DNA of 64,000 nt, taken from NCBI GenBank assembly GCA_944324395.1, contig CALUWC010000012.1:1-64000 (forward strand), given 5' to 3'. This DNA is from Candidatus Gastranaerophilales bacterium. GTDB lineage: Bacteria > Cyanobacteriota > Vampirovibrionia > Gastranaerophilales > Gastranaerophilaceae. Within the stretch, counting starts at the first letter, position 1, and each line of letters starts with the position of its first letter. The notes below the pieces were generated by a model. The model worked only from the letters and a program-made list of their open reading frames with translations, did no database searches and was not told where the DNA came from. Shown piece after piece: positions 1 to 8,124 of the stretch. The translations under genes and the position numbers were made by a program.

Positions 1-1217
1 GAATGATAGAAACGATTTATTGTTTTTCTGAATGTTTCTAATAAATTTTTATCTGATGTTTCAAATTCAATATAGTTGCCGTTGAATTTATCAACTTTAT
101 CTAGAGAATAAGCAAGTACACGTTTATCTGACAAGTCACCTTTCTGTAAGTTATATGTCAATTTCCAGTTATCGGAACCTATTTTGACTTCATCAGCACC
201 GCAGTCTTTCAATAGTTTCAGAACTGACATTTTCAAACCTTCACCATAGTTACCTGCAGCTTTGGCGTTATCACGTTTTGTAGATTCTCCGATATAAACA
301 GCTTTATCAACTGTATATGTACTATCGCCTTTTATTCTTACTTTATATTTACCGTTTGCTACAGGTTCAAATGTCATTTGTATGCCATCTAGAGTTTGAC
401 CATGTCCATCGTAGAAATTTTGCATTACATCACGTGCAATTTTATCATTGTTCCACTGAACAGAATCAGCATAACTTTCAGTAATATTAGTTAATTGATT
501 TTTTACCGGCTTAAAGTCTTTACTTTGCATATGAGTAATTTGCATTTCAGCTGATGTTGGCAATTTATATTCAAAACGTCCATCAGCAGAAACTTCCGGG
601 ATATCAAGAGCTCGCATACCAATTCTGTTCGTTGTACCGGAAACTGTCGGAAGCTCAATTGCATCTTCATATACTGTTGGCATGGTTCTTCCTGAAATCG
701 GAGGTGTTTCTACATCATAAGAGAGTTTTCCTTTATTGATTTCAGTTTTATATTTGTTATAAATAGCATCTCTTACATTTTTAGGAGCAATATCACCCTC
801 AAATAAATCTTGAAGTTTATCTTTTGCTTTCTGAATTTCATCCTGCAATTCTTTATTTATTTTCTTCAAACTATTATTATCATTTACCAAGGATTTATTT
901 GCTGTCGAAAGTTTTTCAATTTGTCTAACTCCATCATCAATTGACTCTTGAAGTATACTTGTACTTCTTTGTAATTCACTATTTTCAGATGTAAGTTGGC
1001 GAATAACCTTTTGTCCTTTTCCATGCATCACTGCTCCACCAAGAACTGCGGCTGATAATGCAGCGGCAACAACAGCACCTGAAAGTTGTTTACCAGAATA
1101 TCCTTTGTTTTTTTCTTCGATGTTTTCAGGTATAACCTTTTTATCAGGTTTCCCAGACTCCGTATTTGCCGTAAATTGCGGAGCTGTAATGTAATTACTT
1201 ACAGACTGAATTTTCAT
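1..1217 (-). CDS. Membrane-anchored coiled-coil protein with possible GHKL-type ATPase domain (3' end outside window)
   Basis: The frame is open to the left edge, so the C-terminus is missing; 405 codons are visible. The start ATG at 1217 follows an AGAAGG ribosome site. The N-terminus carries the short lineage tag (APQF near residue 14). Residues 44-64 form one hydrophobic alanine-rich segment, probably a membrane anchor, and about 75-140 look like coiled coil. In the C-terminal part, RDVMQNFYDGHG (262-273, N267 and D270) resembles the ATP/Mg-binding N box of GHKL ATPases, and GNYGEGLKM (322-330) resembles the glycine-rich lid. A clear D-x-G-x-G box between them is not visible. The ATPase reading is therefore inference; the protein family is otherwise unrecognised. 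It converges on nothing and is followed outside the window. Confidence 0.75.
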   Translation of the reverse strand, partial: MKIQSVSNYITAPQFTANTESGKPDKKVIPENIEEKNKGYSGKQLSGAVVAAALSAAVLGGAVMHGKGQKVIRQLTSENSELQRSTSILQESIDDGVRQIEKLSTANKSLVNDNNSLKKINKELQDEIQKAKDKLQDLFEGDIAPKNVRDAIYNKYKTEINKGKLSYDVETPPISGRTMPTVYEDAIELPTVSGTTNRIGMRALDIPEVSADGRFEYKLPTSAEMQITHMQSKDFKPVKNQLTNITESYADSVQWNNDKIARDVMQNFYDGHGQTLDGIQMTFEPVANGKYKVRIKGDSTYTVDKAVYIGESTKRDNAKAAGNYGEGLKMSVLKLLKDCGADEVKIGSDNWKLTYNLQKGDLSDKRVLAYSLDKVDKFNGNYIEFETSDKNLLETFRKTINRFYH

Positions 1218-1323
1218 AAATTTTTAAACCTTCTATTTTTAACACATATTAATATTAATAAATTTGGACACAACTTTTTGCTCTATTTTAAATAATTGAT
1301 TAAAATATTTTAACATTACATTT

Positions 1324-2871
1324 TTATTTTGCTTTTTTAAATTTTTTAATTTTCAGAAGAAATAAAACGGGAATAATAATTATACACATCATTGCAAGTA
1401 CAGCAAAAACATCATAAAAAGAAGCTAAACGAGCCTGTTGCAAGAGTTCTTTATATAACATTCCGTTAGCTTTTTTAGCAGCAACTACTTCCGGATAATG
1501 TATAAGAAATTTACTCGTAAGCTTCATCAATTTATATTGATACATACTGCTTTGATAAGATAAATTTTCAACAAGATAATTTTGATGCACCTGAGAAACT
1601 CTTGCTATAAAAGTAGAAGAAGCTGCCGTTGCAACAGCAGTTACAACGTTCTTAAACAGGGCATGCAAAGCTGCTGCATCCGCATTTTTTGCAGCAGGAA
1701 GGGTGGTGAACGACATTGCAGTAATAGGTACAAATGCTGTCGGAACACCAATACATAAAAGCAAGTTTGGAAGAACAATACTATCCATTGATGAAGTTAA
1801 ATTCATTCTTGTCAGCATAAGTATTGATACACCCATTATCGTTAAGCCGACAATTGCCAAAGTACGAGCCCTTACATATTTTGAAATTTCACCAACAACT
1901 AACAGTCCTATAAAACAAATAATTGCTCTTGGAAACATTGTCAATCCTGACATAGAAGGACTGTAACCCAACAAACTTTGAACAAACATCGGAACGAGCA
2001 ATAATGTAGAATAAATCATAACATTTATAAATGAACTGCATATTGTACCGAAAAGGAAGTTTCTATCCTTAAATACCCTTATATCTATAACCGGATTTTT
2101 ATATTCCAATTCCCATACATAAAAAAATACAAATGAGAAAATACAAATTCCTGTTAAATAGCAAATCCATGGAGTATCAAACCAGTTATACTGCTGTCCT
2201 TTATCAAGAACAATCTGCATACAAGCCATTGCAATTACAATTGAAATGTACCCTACAATATCAAATTTTCGAATTTTTCCTTTTTTTTCGGGTTTATCAC
2301 CTGGAACAAATATTTTTACCAATAAAAACGACAGCATACACAGCGGAATATTTATGATAAACACCCACTGCCATGAAAAGTAATCGGTTAAATATCCGCC
2401 CAAAAACGGACCTGCTAATGGAGAAAACATAGCCGCAACTCCAAATAAACTCATCGCTACACCACGCTGTTCTTTTGGAAACACTTCCAGCAAAATTGCC
2501 TGACACAAAGGTAATATACAGCCGCTTCCTATACCCTGAACAATACGTGCAGCAATCAGCGAATGTAAATCCGGAGCTAAAATACACAATAAACACCCTA
2601 TGCAAAACAACCAGATACTGTAATACATAAGAAGTTTTTTCCCTATAGCTTCAACCAGATATCCCGTAACAGGGAGCATTATACCGCCTGAAATGATATA
2701 ACATGTGATTACGGTATTAGCTTCATACTGAGTTGCTCCGTAATATCCTGCAATATTCGGCTGACAAACATTTGTAGCTGATGATGCCGCCAAGGATAAA
2801 AATGAAGGCAGCAATACTGACATCGCAACTATATACGGATTCACTTTAGGGGTATTTTTTATATCTTCCAT
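1324..2871 (-). CDS. DHA2-type MFS drug efflux transporter (EmrB/QacA-like)
   Basis: The 515-residue protein has about 14 hydrophobic segments, the size and topology of the 14-TM DHA2 family of proton-coupled drug exporters. The motif-C-like stretch IVQGIGSGCILPL lies near residue 113, and the N-terminal PNIAGYYGAT resembles the region around TM1 of EmrB/MdtH relatives. It would sit in the inner membrane and export toxic compounds. No EmrA-type adaptor gene is next to it, although two TolC-like genes lie further along. A perfect 20-bp palindrome lies just upstream of the start, suggesting a dedicated repressor not encoded nearby. The substrate cannot be read from the sequence. Confidence 0.9.
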   Translation of the reverse strand: MEDIKNTPKVNPYIVAMSVLLPSFLSLAASSATNVCQPNIAGYYGATQYEANTVITCYIISGGIMLPVTGYLVEAIGKKLLMYYSIWLFCIGCLLCILAPDLHSLIAARIVQGIGSGCILPLCQAILLEVFPKEQRGVAMSLFGVAAMFSPLAGPFLGGYLTDYFSWQWVFIINIPLCMLSFLLVKIFVPGDKPEKKGKIRKFDIVGYISIVIAMACMQIVLDKGQQYNWFDTPWICYLTGICIFSFVFFYVWELEYKNPVIDIRVFKDRNFLFGTICSSFINVMIYSTLLLVPMFVQSLLGYSPSMSGLTMFPRAIICFIGLLVVGEISKYVRARTLAIVGLTIMGVSILMLTRMNLTSSMDSIVLPNLLLCIGVPTAFVPITAMSFTTLPAAKNADAAALHALFKNVVTAVATAASSTFIARVSQVHQNYLVENLSYQSSMYQYKLMKLTSKFLIHYPEVVAAKKANGMLYKELLQQARLASFYDVFAVLAMMCIIIIPVLFLLKIKKFKKAK

Positions 2872-2890
2872 ATCTCGCTAATTTTCCCGA

Positions 2891-2910
2891 TTTGTTATCA
2901 TGATAACAAA
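2891..2910. promoter_or_regulatory. 20-bp perfect palindrome upstream of the efflux gene, probable operator
   Basis: TTTGTTATCATGATAACAAA is identical to its reverse complement. It ends 20 bases before the efflux pump ATG at 2871 on the minus strand, within the 5' leader or the promoter's downstream edge. Length and symmetry fit a dimeric MarR- or TetR-type repressor. No candidate regulator gene is adjacent. Confidence 0.55.
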
Positions 2911-2965
2911 ATATTTTCTATTTCTAATATATTACTTAAATTTTAAATTTCAAGATTATATTTAG

Positions 2966-3115
2966 GGGAATTATGTAGCAAATTCCACTGATACTATAAA
3001 AGCCCGCCATTCTGAGCATTTTAGCCCGAAGAATCTTTTTATTGAGATACTTCGCTAACGCTCAGTATAACACTGTTTTGAAAATTTTTGATGGAATTTG
3101 TGCTACATAAGTTCC
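2966..3115. mobile_element. MITE-like element, copy 1 (150 bp, 8-bp target duplication)
   Basis: The element starts GGGAATTATGTAGCA and ends with the imperfect inverse TGCTACATAAGTTCC. ATATTTAG at 2958-2965 is repeated exactly at 3116-3123, as expected of an 8-bp target-site duplication. The interior is a nested imperfect palindrome (CATTCTGAG against CTCAGTATAA; CGAAGAATCT against GAGATACTTCG), so the whole unit can fold as a long hairpin. It codes for nothing. A second copy lies at 15354-15501. It ends 40 bases before the start of a probable outer membrane protein gene. Confidence 0.85.
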
Positions 3116-3143
3116 ATATTTAGAATATTTAGGTTTGTAGGTG

Positions 3144-3149
3144 TATAAT
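3144..3149 (+). promoter_or_regulatory. -10 box TATAAT placed for a leaderless mRNA
   Basis: TATAAT ends six bases before the ATG at 3156 and no Shine-Dalgarno sequence is present. Transcription would begin at or one base from the A of the start codon. The -35 region is not clear. Confidence 0.5.
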
Positions 3150-3155
3150 TGTATT

Positions 3156-3905
3156 ATGAAAAAAATAATGCTGATATTTTTAATCACGCTGTTGCTATGC
3201 GGAAAATCTTTAGCTCAAGCAAAAAACAAAATTTCAGATAAAGATATTTTGCCTGAAATTGAACAACCTAAAGATGAATATTATGAAGATATTGATGAAG
3301 AAAATGATATCTATAATAATCCTGATGCTGTCCTTTTAGATTTTAAAGACACTAAAAAAAATAAATTAAAAATTAATTCTCATTCTGAAAATATCAACAG
3401 CAAATCTCCGGATATAAATGAAAATAAAGATTTCAATATTTCACCCCAAAATCTTGATAAATACCAAAACCGGGATATTTATTCAAAAAAATCAACCTCT
3501 TATTCAAAAGAAAAGAATTTTAAAAATATGACTTTTGGTGCAAAGTATGACAACACTTTCACTCCTGACTCATATAATCAGAGCAGAACATTATTTTCAA
3601 AATATAAAAAGAACAAATTTACCCTGAATACATCCTACAAAAATAACGAACTAACAACCTTTGGCCAGCAATTCAGAGGAATATTCACATTTTCTCCGGA
3701 ATATAAAATAAACGACAAAATGTCGTTTCAAAGTGCGTATTCCCGTAACATTTCAGATAGAAGCAATAAGAATGAAATAATTTTCACTCTTAAACCTTTT
3801 AAAGATGACAGAGTGGATTTTAATCTCGGAGCAGGTCAAATACATTATGAAGACGCAACACCATCAAGATCCCAGTTTAATTTTTCTACCAAATTTAAAT
3901 TTTAG
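3156..3905 (+). CDS. Exported protein, probable outer membrane beta-barrel
   Basis: I place the start at the ATG at 3156, which gives a clean Sec signal peptide (MKKIMLIFLITLLLCG, cleavage after about LAQA); an in-frame GTG at 3141 would overlap the -10 box. The mature protein begins with an acidic, Asn/Asp/Lys-rich low-complexity segment (to about residue 115). The last 120 residues alternate polar and aromatic/hydrophobic residues in strand-like runs and end in KFKF, the terminal phenylalanine typical of barrels folded by the BAM machinery. No family is recognised. The gene stands alone downstream of a MITE copy. Confidence 0.75.
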   Translation: MKKIMLIFLITLLLCGKSLAQAKNKISDKDILPEIEQPKDEYYEDIDEENDIYNNPDAVLLDFKDTKKNKLKINSHSENINSKSPDINENKDFNISPQNLDKYQNRDIYSKKSTSYSKEKNFKNMTFGAKYDNTFTPDSYNQSRTLFSKYKKNKFTLNTSYKNNELTTFGQQFRGIFTFSPEYKINDKMSFQSAYSRNISDRSNKNEIIFTLKPFKDDRVDFNLGAGQIHYEDATPSRSQFNFSTKFKF

Positions 3906-4003
3906 CAATAAGTTTTTGTAACAAATTATAAAGAAAATATCAAAAAATATTATTCTTGTAGTTTACTAAAATTGGAAATACAAAATATTAAATATAAAGA
4001 GTC

Positions 4004-4531
4004 ATGAAAGTAACACCGGTAAAATTCAGCCAGCGTATGGCAAATTCACTTGAAAAATTCTCCTCCCAGGGCGGGGAAAAGATTGCTAATTATATTAATG
4101 CCGGCGGGAAATTTGCAATAGCACCGTTGATGATTTTGTACAACCCGTTTTCTGATGAGTCAAAAGAAAATAAAAAATGGGCTGCAATTAAACAACCGGT
4201 TGAAGCTGTCGTAACAATCGCCGCACAAATTGCTGCATTAGGCTTACTGTTTAAAGGTATCGATAAACTTGCAGCAAAAGGAAAAATTAAATTCAAATTG
4301 GTTGAAGATATAAAAAAATCAGGAGAATTTCCAAAACAGATTTTAGAAAGTGTTAATAACGATAAAACTAAAGCCCTTGAAGAATTAAGCAAGGACTGTC
4401 TTGACATATTCAAAGACAGAGTAGGCACTGTTTTAACTATTGCACTTTATGTACCTATTCTGGCACTATCCAACAGAATATTTCCAAAAGTAGCAGACAT
4501 GTTAGTTAAGGATGATGACAAAAATGGTTAA
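4004..4531 (+). CDS. Lineage-specific membrane protein, N-half family member
   Basis: This 175-residue protein is unrecognised. It opens with the lineage tag MKVTPVKFSQ, has a hydrophobic stretch around PLMILYNPF (about 41-49), a second around 64-84 (VVTIAAQIAALGLLFKG), and a third near the C-terminus (VLTIALYVPILALSN). The segment PLMILYNPFSDESKENKKW resembles PLAIFSTPDTEKENKQY in the N-terminal half of the protein at 5934-6977. A TATAAA hexamer ends five bases before the ATG and there is no Shine-Dalgarno. It overlaps the start of the next gene by 20 bases, suggesting translational coupling and a heteromeric partner. Confidence 0.75.
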   Translation: MKVTPVKFSQRMANSLEKFSSQGGEKIANYINAGGKFAIAPLMILYNPFSDESKENKKWAAIKQPVEAVVTIAAQIAALGLLFKGIDKLAAKGKIKFKLVEDIKKSGEFPKQILESVNNDKTKALEELSKDCLDIFKDRVGTVLTIALYVPILALSNRIFPKVADMLVKDDDKNG

Positions 4532-5144
4532 TATGATTTCATCTATTACACAGTCAAAAATTTTTAACAATCATTTAAAAAGAGTCATAAATGATGATGC
4601 TTTTGCTGCAAAAACAATCGTTGTCTGCTCTGTTATGAAAGACGTATTTGCATATTCCGTACGTTACAAAACAACAATGGAGAACAAAAAAATTCCGGAA
4701 AAACGCAGACCGTTTGTCGCTGCAATGGATATGGCCTCAGGAATTGTAACCTCTATTGCTCAAATTGTTGTAGGCTTTGCAATTGCCAGCCCTAAAATTC
4801 AAAACAGACTATGGAATGCAATATTTAAAGATGCACAATTTAAAAATATCGGAATTGCAAAGAAAAGTTTTGCTACAATATTAGCTCTCGTTGGCTCAGG
4901 AGTAATAACAGAAAGAATTTTGGTTCCTTTAATAGCAACTCCTCTTGCAGAAAAAATGGAAAAGAAATTCTTTAAACACTCTGATGACGGAAAAACTCAA
5001 ACTACATTCAAACAATCTCTACACATAGGCAAACACAAACCGGCAATGAAAGACTTTGTGGCAAAATCACAATCAAAAACTTCAGCAAAAACAAAAACTG
5101 TATCCACTTCTTCCAAAAAAGAACAAAAAACACAGGTTAAATAG
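4512..5144 (+). CDS. Lineage-specific membrane protein, C-half family member
   Basis: Unrecognised 210-residue protein with hydrophobic segments around 75-95 and 122-142 and a basic, low-complexity tail (lysine, serine, threonine) after 160. Several ATG codons (4512, 4515, 4524, 4533) compete for the start; AAGG at 4506-4510 fits 4515 or 4524 best. The stretch FAYSVRYKTTMENKKIPEKR (from about residue 36) is similar to FAYQTSKSKDIKENRKK in the C-terminal half of the 5934-6977 protein, so 4004-4531 and this gene look like a split version of that one. Its 3' end overlaps the convergent pnuC by eight bases. Confidence 0.75.
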   Translation: MMTKMVNMISSITQSKIFNNHLKRVINDDAFAAKTIVVCSVMKDVFAYSVRYKTTMENKKIPEKRRPFVAAMDMASGIVTSIAQIVVGFAIASPKIQNRLWNAIFKDAQFKNIGIAKKSFATILALVGSGVITERILVPLIATPLAEKMEKKFFKHSDDGKTQTTFKQSLHIGKHKPAMKDFVAKSQSKTSAKTKTVSTSSKKEQKTQVK

Positions 5145-5826
5145 ATTTTATTTCTTTATTCCATGTGTATAAAAAATATACAGATAAAATCCAATAAACA
5201 GCCCACATCAAAATTGTTGCAAAACAATTTGATCCGTTTAAATATGCTTCTATCCACATAACCGTTGACAGTCCGTTCACTACAAACCAGACATACCATT
5301 GTTCAACACATCTTTTTACGGTCAGTAAAAGTCCAAGAACTGAAAATACGGAAGTTATTGCATCAATTGCGGGGCTTAAATCTCCAAAATATCGTAGAAT
5401 AATATAACCTGCCCCCGACAAAAGTATTGCTGAAGAAAAATATATCAATCTTTCTTTAGTCGATAATTTTGTTTTAATAATCTCTCCGGATTCATTTTTA
5501 AGATGTTTTTTCCATTTGAAAATTCCTAAAATCTGCATCGGGAAATAATATAAAATATACAGTGCTAAATTTCCGTACAAGGCATTTTTAAATGAAATAT
5601 AACTGTAACAAAAAGTCCCGCAAAGCCCGAAAAAATAACATGAAAGTTTTCCCTTGCCGGCAAGTATGGAATAGCTTATCCCGCAAATTGCAGAAACAAG
5701 AGCAGCTTTATTATCCTTTAATATTAAAGAAGTCAAAACAATTATCAGAATACAAACAGGAAAAAATATTCTTTCAATTCTGCCCCAGCCGGACAATTCT
5801 TTTTTTATGAATTCCAATATTTTCAT
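5137..5826 (-). CDS. pnuC: PnuC-type nicotinamide riboside/vitamin transporter
   Basis: The 229-residue protein is mostly hydrophobic with about seven to eight membrane segments, the usual PnuC size. The PnuC signature is present as EQWYVWFVVN near residue 167-176, where the spaced tryptophans and asparagine line the substrate site in the family, and the central FKWKKH region also matches. PnuC proteins facilitate uptake of nicotinamide riboside, which is trapped by phosphorylation in the cytosol; relatives move thiamine or riboflavin, and the substrate here is not settled by sequence. No TPP or NAD riboswitch-like structure is evident upstream. Confidence 0.88.
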   Translation of the reverse strand: MKILEFIKKELSGWGRIERIFFPVCILIIVLTSLILKDNKAALVSAICGISYSILAGKGKLSCYFFGLCGTFCYSYISFKNALYGNLALYILYYFPMQILGIFKWKKHLKNESGEIIKTKLSTKERLIYFSSAILLSGAGYIILRYFGDLSPAIDAITSVFSVLGLLLTVKRCVEQWYVWFVVNGLSTVMWIEAYLNGSNCFATILMWAVYWILSVYFLYTWNKEIKSI

Positions 5827-5933
5827 TACCGAAATTATACCTTAAAAACACTTTATTGAAATATTTTAAGATTTATCAAAAATATTTTACTTTTGAGCTT
5901 GTGTGATGTCTACTTATAATAGGTATAAATAAA

Positions 5934-6977
5934 ATGTCTATACAAAAAATAAGCCAAAATTATACAACAAGGATTCTAAAGAATAAAACCCTGCTGAAAG
6001 GTTTGGAAAAAATTTCCGATCATGGAACGACATTTACGGCATCAACATCTTTATTGATGTCTTTAACAGTACGTCCGCTGGCAATATTCTCAACCCCTGA
6101 TACGGAAAAAGAAAATAAACAATACGCAGCAGCAAATTCTATCTGTTCAGGACTTATAAAATTTGGTATGGTGGAAGCTATTGCTCTGCCAATTGAAACT
6201 GCCGTAAAAAAAATAAACCAAAACCCAAAAAGATTTTTAAATAGCAAAACCATACATAATTTGTCAAATAATACCGAAGGTCTTGCAAAATCAAGAAGCT
6301 ATAACCTTATCACTCAAATTATCAAATTAAGTGCAGGATTTATTACAGCCATTCCGAAATCAATATTGACGATTGCACTAATTCCCGTTTTAATGGATAA
6401 GATGTTTTTCAGGAATAAAAAGAGTTCCGGTGAAAATATACAAAATCAGCAGCAAGCAGCTTCTAATAAACAAAATAGTATAAATTTTACAGGCACTATG
6501 TCCAACAAAATAGCAAAGGGCATCAGCAAAATTGTAAATAATGAAAAAATTCAGAATTTTGCAAAAAAATATGAAACAAAAGACAAAGATATTGCAAAAC
6601 ATATAACAGCCGGAACAGACATTTTATTAACGAGTTCTTTTGCATATCAAACATCAAAAAGCAAAGATATAAAAGAAAACCGTAAAAAAGCTTTGATATA
6701 CAACAACCTTATTGCAACAGGCATAACAATTATCGGCGGATACGGGATAGATAACATTATTAAAAATAAAACAGGTAAATTTATAGATAAATTTAAACAA
6801 ATTCATGCAACAGACCCAAAACTCAATAAATACATAGAAGGAATAAATATTTTGCGTCCTGCAATAATTTTTGCTGCCGTTTATTATGGCATTTTACCTA
6901 TATTTTCTACATATATGGCTGAAAAAATTGATAAGTTTGTTGAAAAACAAAACAATAAAAATACATTAACAAACTAG
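5934..6977 (+). CDS. Lineage-specific membrane protein, fused two-half form
   Basis: Unrecognised 347-residue protein with hydrophobic segments near residues 40-60, 70-85, 135-155, 255-275 and 310-330. The N-terminal half resembles the 4004-4531 product and the C-terminal half the 4512-5144 product; the two halves are joined by a polar Gln/Asn/Lys-rich linker that contains NSINFTGT, an internal copy of the F-x-G tag. TTGAGC (5893-5898) and TATAAT (5915-5920) form a promoter whose start point would leave only about seven untranslated bases. Function unknown; a membrane-associated role is all that can be inferred. Confidence 0.75.
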   Translation: MSIQKISQNYTTRILKNKTLLKGLEKISDHGTTFTASTSLLMSLTVRPLAIFSTPDTEKENKQYAAANSICSGLIKFGMVEAIALPIETAVKKINQNPKRFLNSKTIHNLSNNTEGLAKSRSYNLITQIIKLSAGFITAIPKSILTIALIPVLMDKMFFRNKKSSGENIQNQQQAASNKQNSINFTGTMSNKIAKGISKIVNNEKIQNFAKKYETKDKDIAKHITAGTDILLTSSFAYQTSKSKDIKENRKKALIYNNLIATGITIIGGYGIDNIIKNKTGKFIDKFKQIHATDPKLNKYIEGINILRPAIIFAAVYYGILPIFSTYMAEKIDKFVEKQNNKNTLTN

Positions 6978-7028
6978 CAAAAAATATTTTTAGGGTTTTT
7001 ATAAAAAACTAAAACTAAAGAGGTTAAT

Positions 7029-7793
7029 ATGCAAATATCTAAAATCCATTATTTTACAACATTTTCTTCAAGATATAACAATTCCGGCAGAAAAAATACA
7101 TTCAGAGATGAAGAATTATTTGATTCTGATAAAGATTATGTTACAGAAAGTTATCGACAGTACAGTTATGATGATCTTCCTTACGAGGTTTACTCACCAT
7201 ACATAATTGATTACGACTATGCAAAAGATAATAACATAACCCCTATCCTGCGTAAAATAAACAGAATCACAGCGTGCTCAGATGCAGATGATATTACGGA
7301 ATTGCCAAATGAATCTGAAATTGTTCTTCCCGATGATATGCTCAAAGCCTGTATGCTAGAAGGGGAAGAAGGTATGCGTTTCTCCGGAAGTTTGTATAAT
7401 TATATTTTAGATAAAACGGAAAATAGTAACAAAATTTCACCCGAAGCAATCGTTGAAATTTGTAATAGTGCAAAATTAAAAAAACACCGTCATGAATATG
7501 TGGATTACAATCTTTTAAATGCCGGTTTATTCTGCTATAACAAACTTGCTAATCGCAATGTTGAAGACACAAAAAGACTTATGCAAGCTTTGATTATTGA
7601 AGACTCTAAAGGAAATGAAGATTTTTCAATGAATGCATTTGAATTTATAAGAAGTTCAAAGCTTTCTATTATACATAATAATATTCCTGTCGAAAAACAG
7701 ATAGAAGCCATTGAAGCCGGATATATTTACAATAAAAGCGGAATTGTTATCGGATTTTCTCAAAACAAGGCATTTGCAGAATTAAGAAAATAA
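7029..7793 (+). CDS. Hypothetical soluble protein with lineage N-terminal tag
   Basis: Unrecognised 254-residue protein preceded by a good AAAGAGG ribosome site. It starts MQISKIHYFTTFSS, matching the recurrent N-terminal tag of this genome, then is rich in Tyr and Asp up to residue 70. No signal peptide or membrane segment is present. The rest has an alpha-helical composition without known motifs. The next small gene follows after 11 bases, so the two are probably cotranscribed. Confidence 0.7.
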   Translation: MQISKIHYFTTFSSRYNNSGRKNTFRDEELFDSDKDYVTESYRQYSYDDLPYEVYSPYIIDYDYAKDNNITPILRKINRITACSDADDITELPNESEIVLPDDMLKACMLEGEEGMRFSGSLYNYILDKTENSNKISPEAIVEICNSAKLKKHRHEYVDYNLLNAGLFCYNKLANRNVEDTKRLMQALIIEDSKGNEDFSMNAFEFIRSSKLSIIHNNIPVEKQIEAIEAGYIYNKSGIVIGFSQNKAFAELRK

Positions 7794-7804
7794 CGGAGAT
7801 TTAT

Positions 7805-8122
7805 ATGCAAACTAAAGAAATTAATTATACACAACCCTCATTTCAAGCATATTTGAAATTCAAAGACAAACCGCATAAAATTAAAAAGCTAAGAGACCTT
7901 TTTAGACAAAATGATAAATACCTTTGTGTAAATTATCAAAAACAAGAAGATAAAACTATTCTTGAAGTCTTATCAGGAAAACACATTGATAAATTTTTGG
8001 ATCTTATAAATAAAACAAACGACTATAGAGAACTTAGAACTAATATTCCAAAATATCTCGGAGAAAACCCGAAAAAACCTCATATCGACAAATATATTAA
8101 AAAACTGGATAAAAAAGCTTAA
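7805..8122 (+). CDS. Small basic hypothetical protein with lineage N-terminal tag
   Basis: A 105-residue lysine-rich protein with a GGAG ribosome site. The N-terminus MQTKEINYTQPSFQAYLKF is one of the clearest examples of the tag (alternating hydrophobics, then SFQA). No family is recognised. It lies directly downstream of the 7029-7793 gene and ends two bases before the convergent malQ stop. Confidence 0.7.
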   Translation: MQTKEINYTQPSFQAYLKFKDKPHKIKKLRDLFRQNDKYLCVNYQKQEDKTILEVLSGKHIDKFLDLINKTNDYRELRTNIPKYLGENPKKPHIDKYIKKLDKKA

Positions 8123-8124
8123 CC

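Noticed and set aside
2966-3115. Interpretation of the MITE as an ordinary transcription terminator or REP element
   Set aside because: It has terminal inverted repeats, a second copy, and an exact 8-bp duplicated flank, which terminators and REPs do not have.
3141-3155. Alternative GTG start for the outer membrane protein
   Set aside because: It lies over the -10 box and would spoil the signal peptide.
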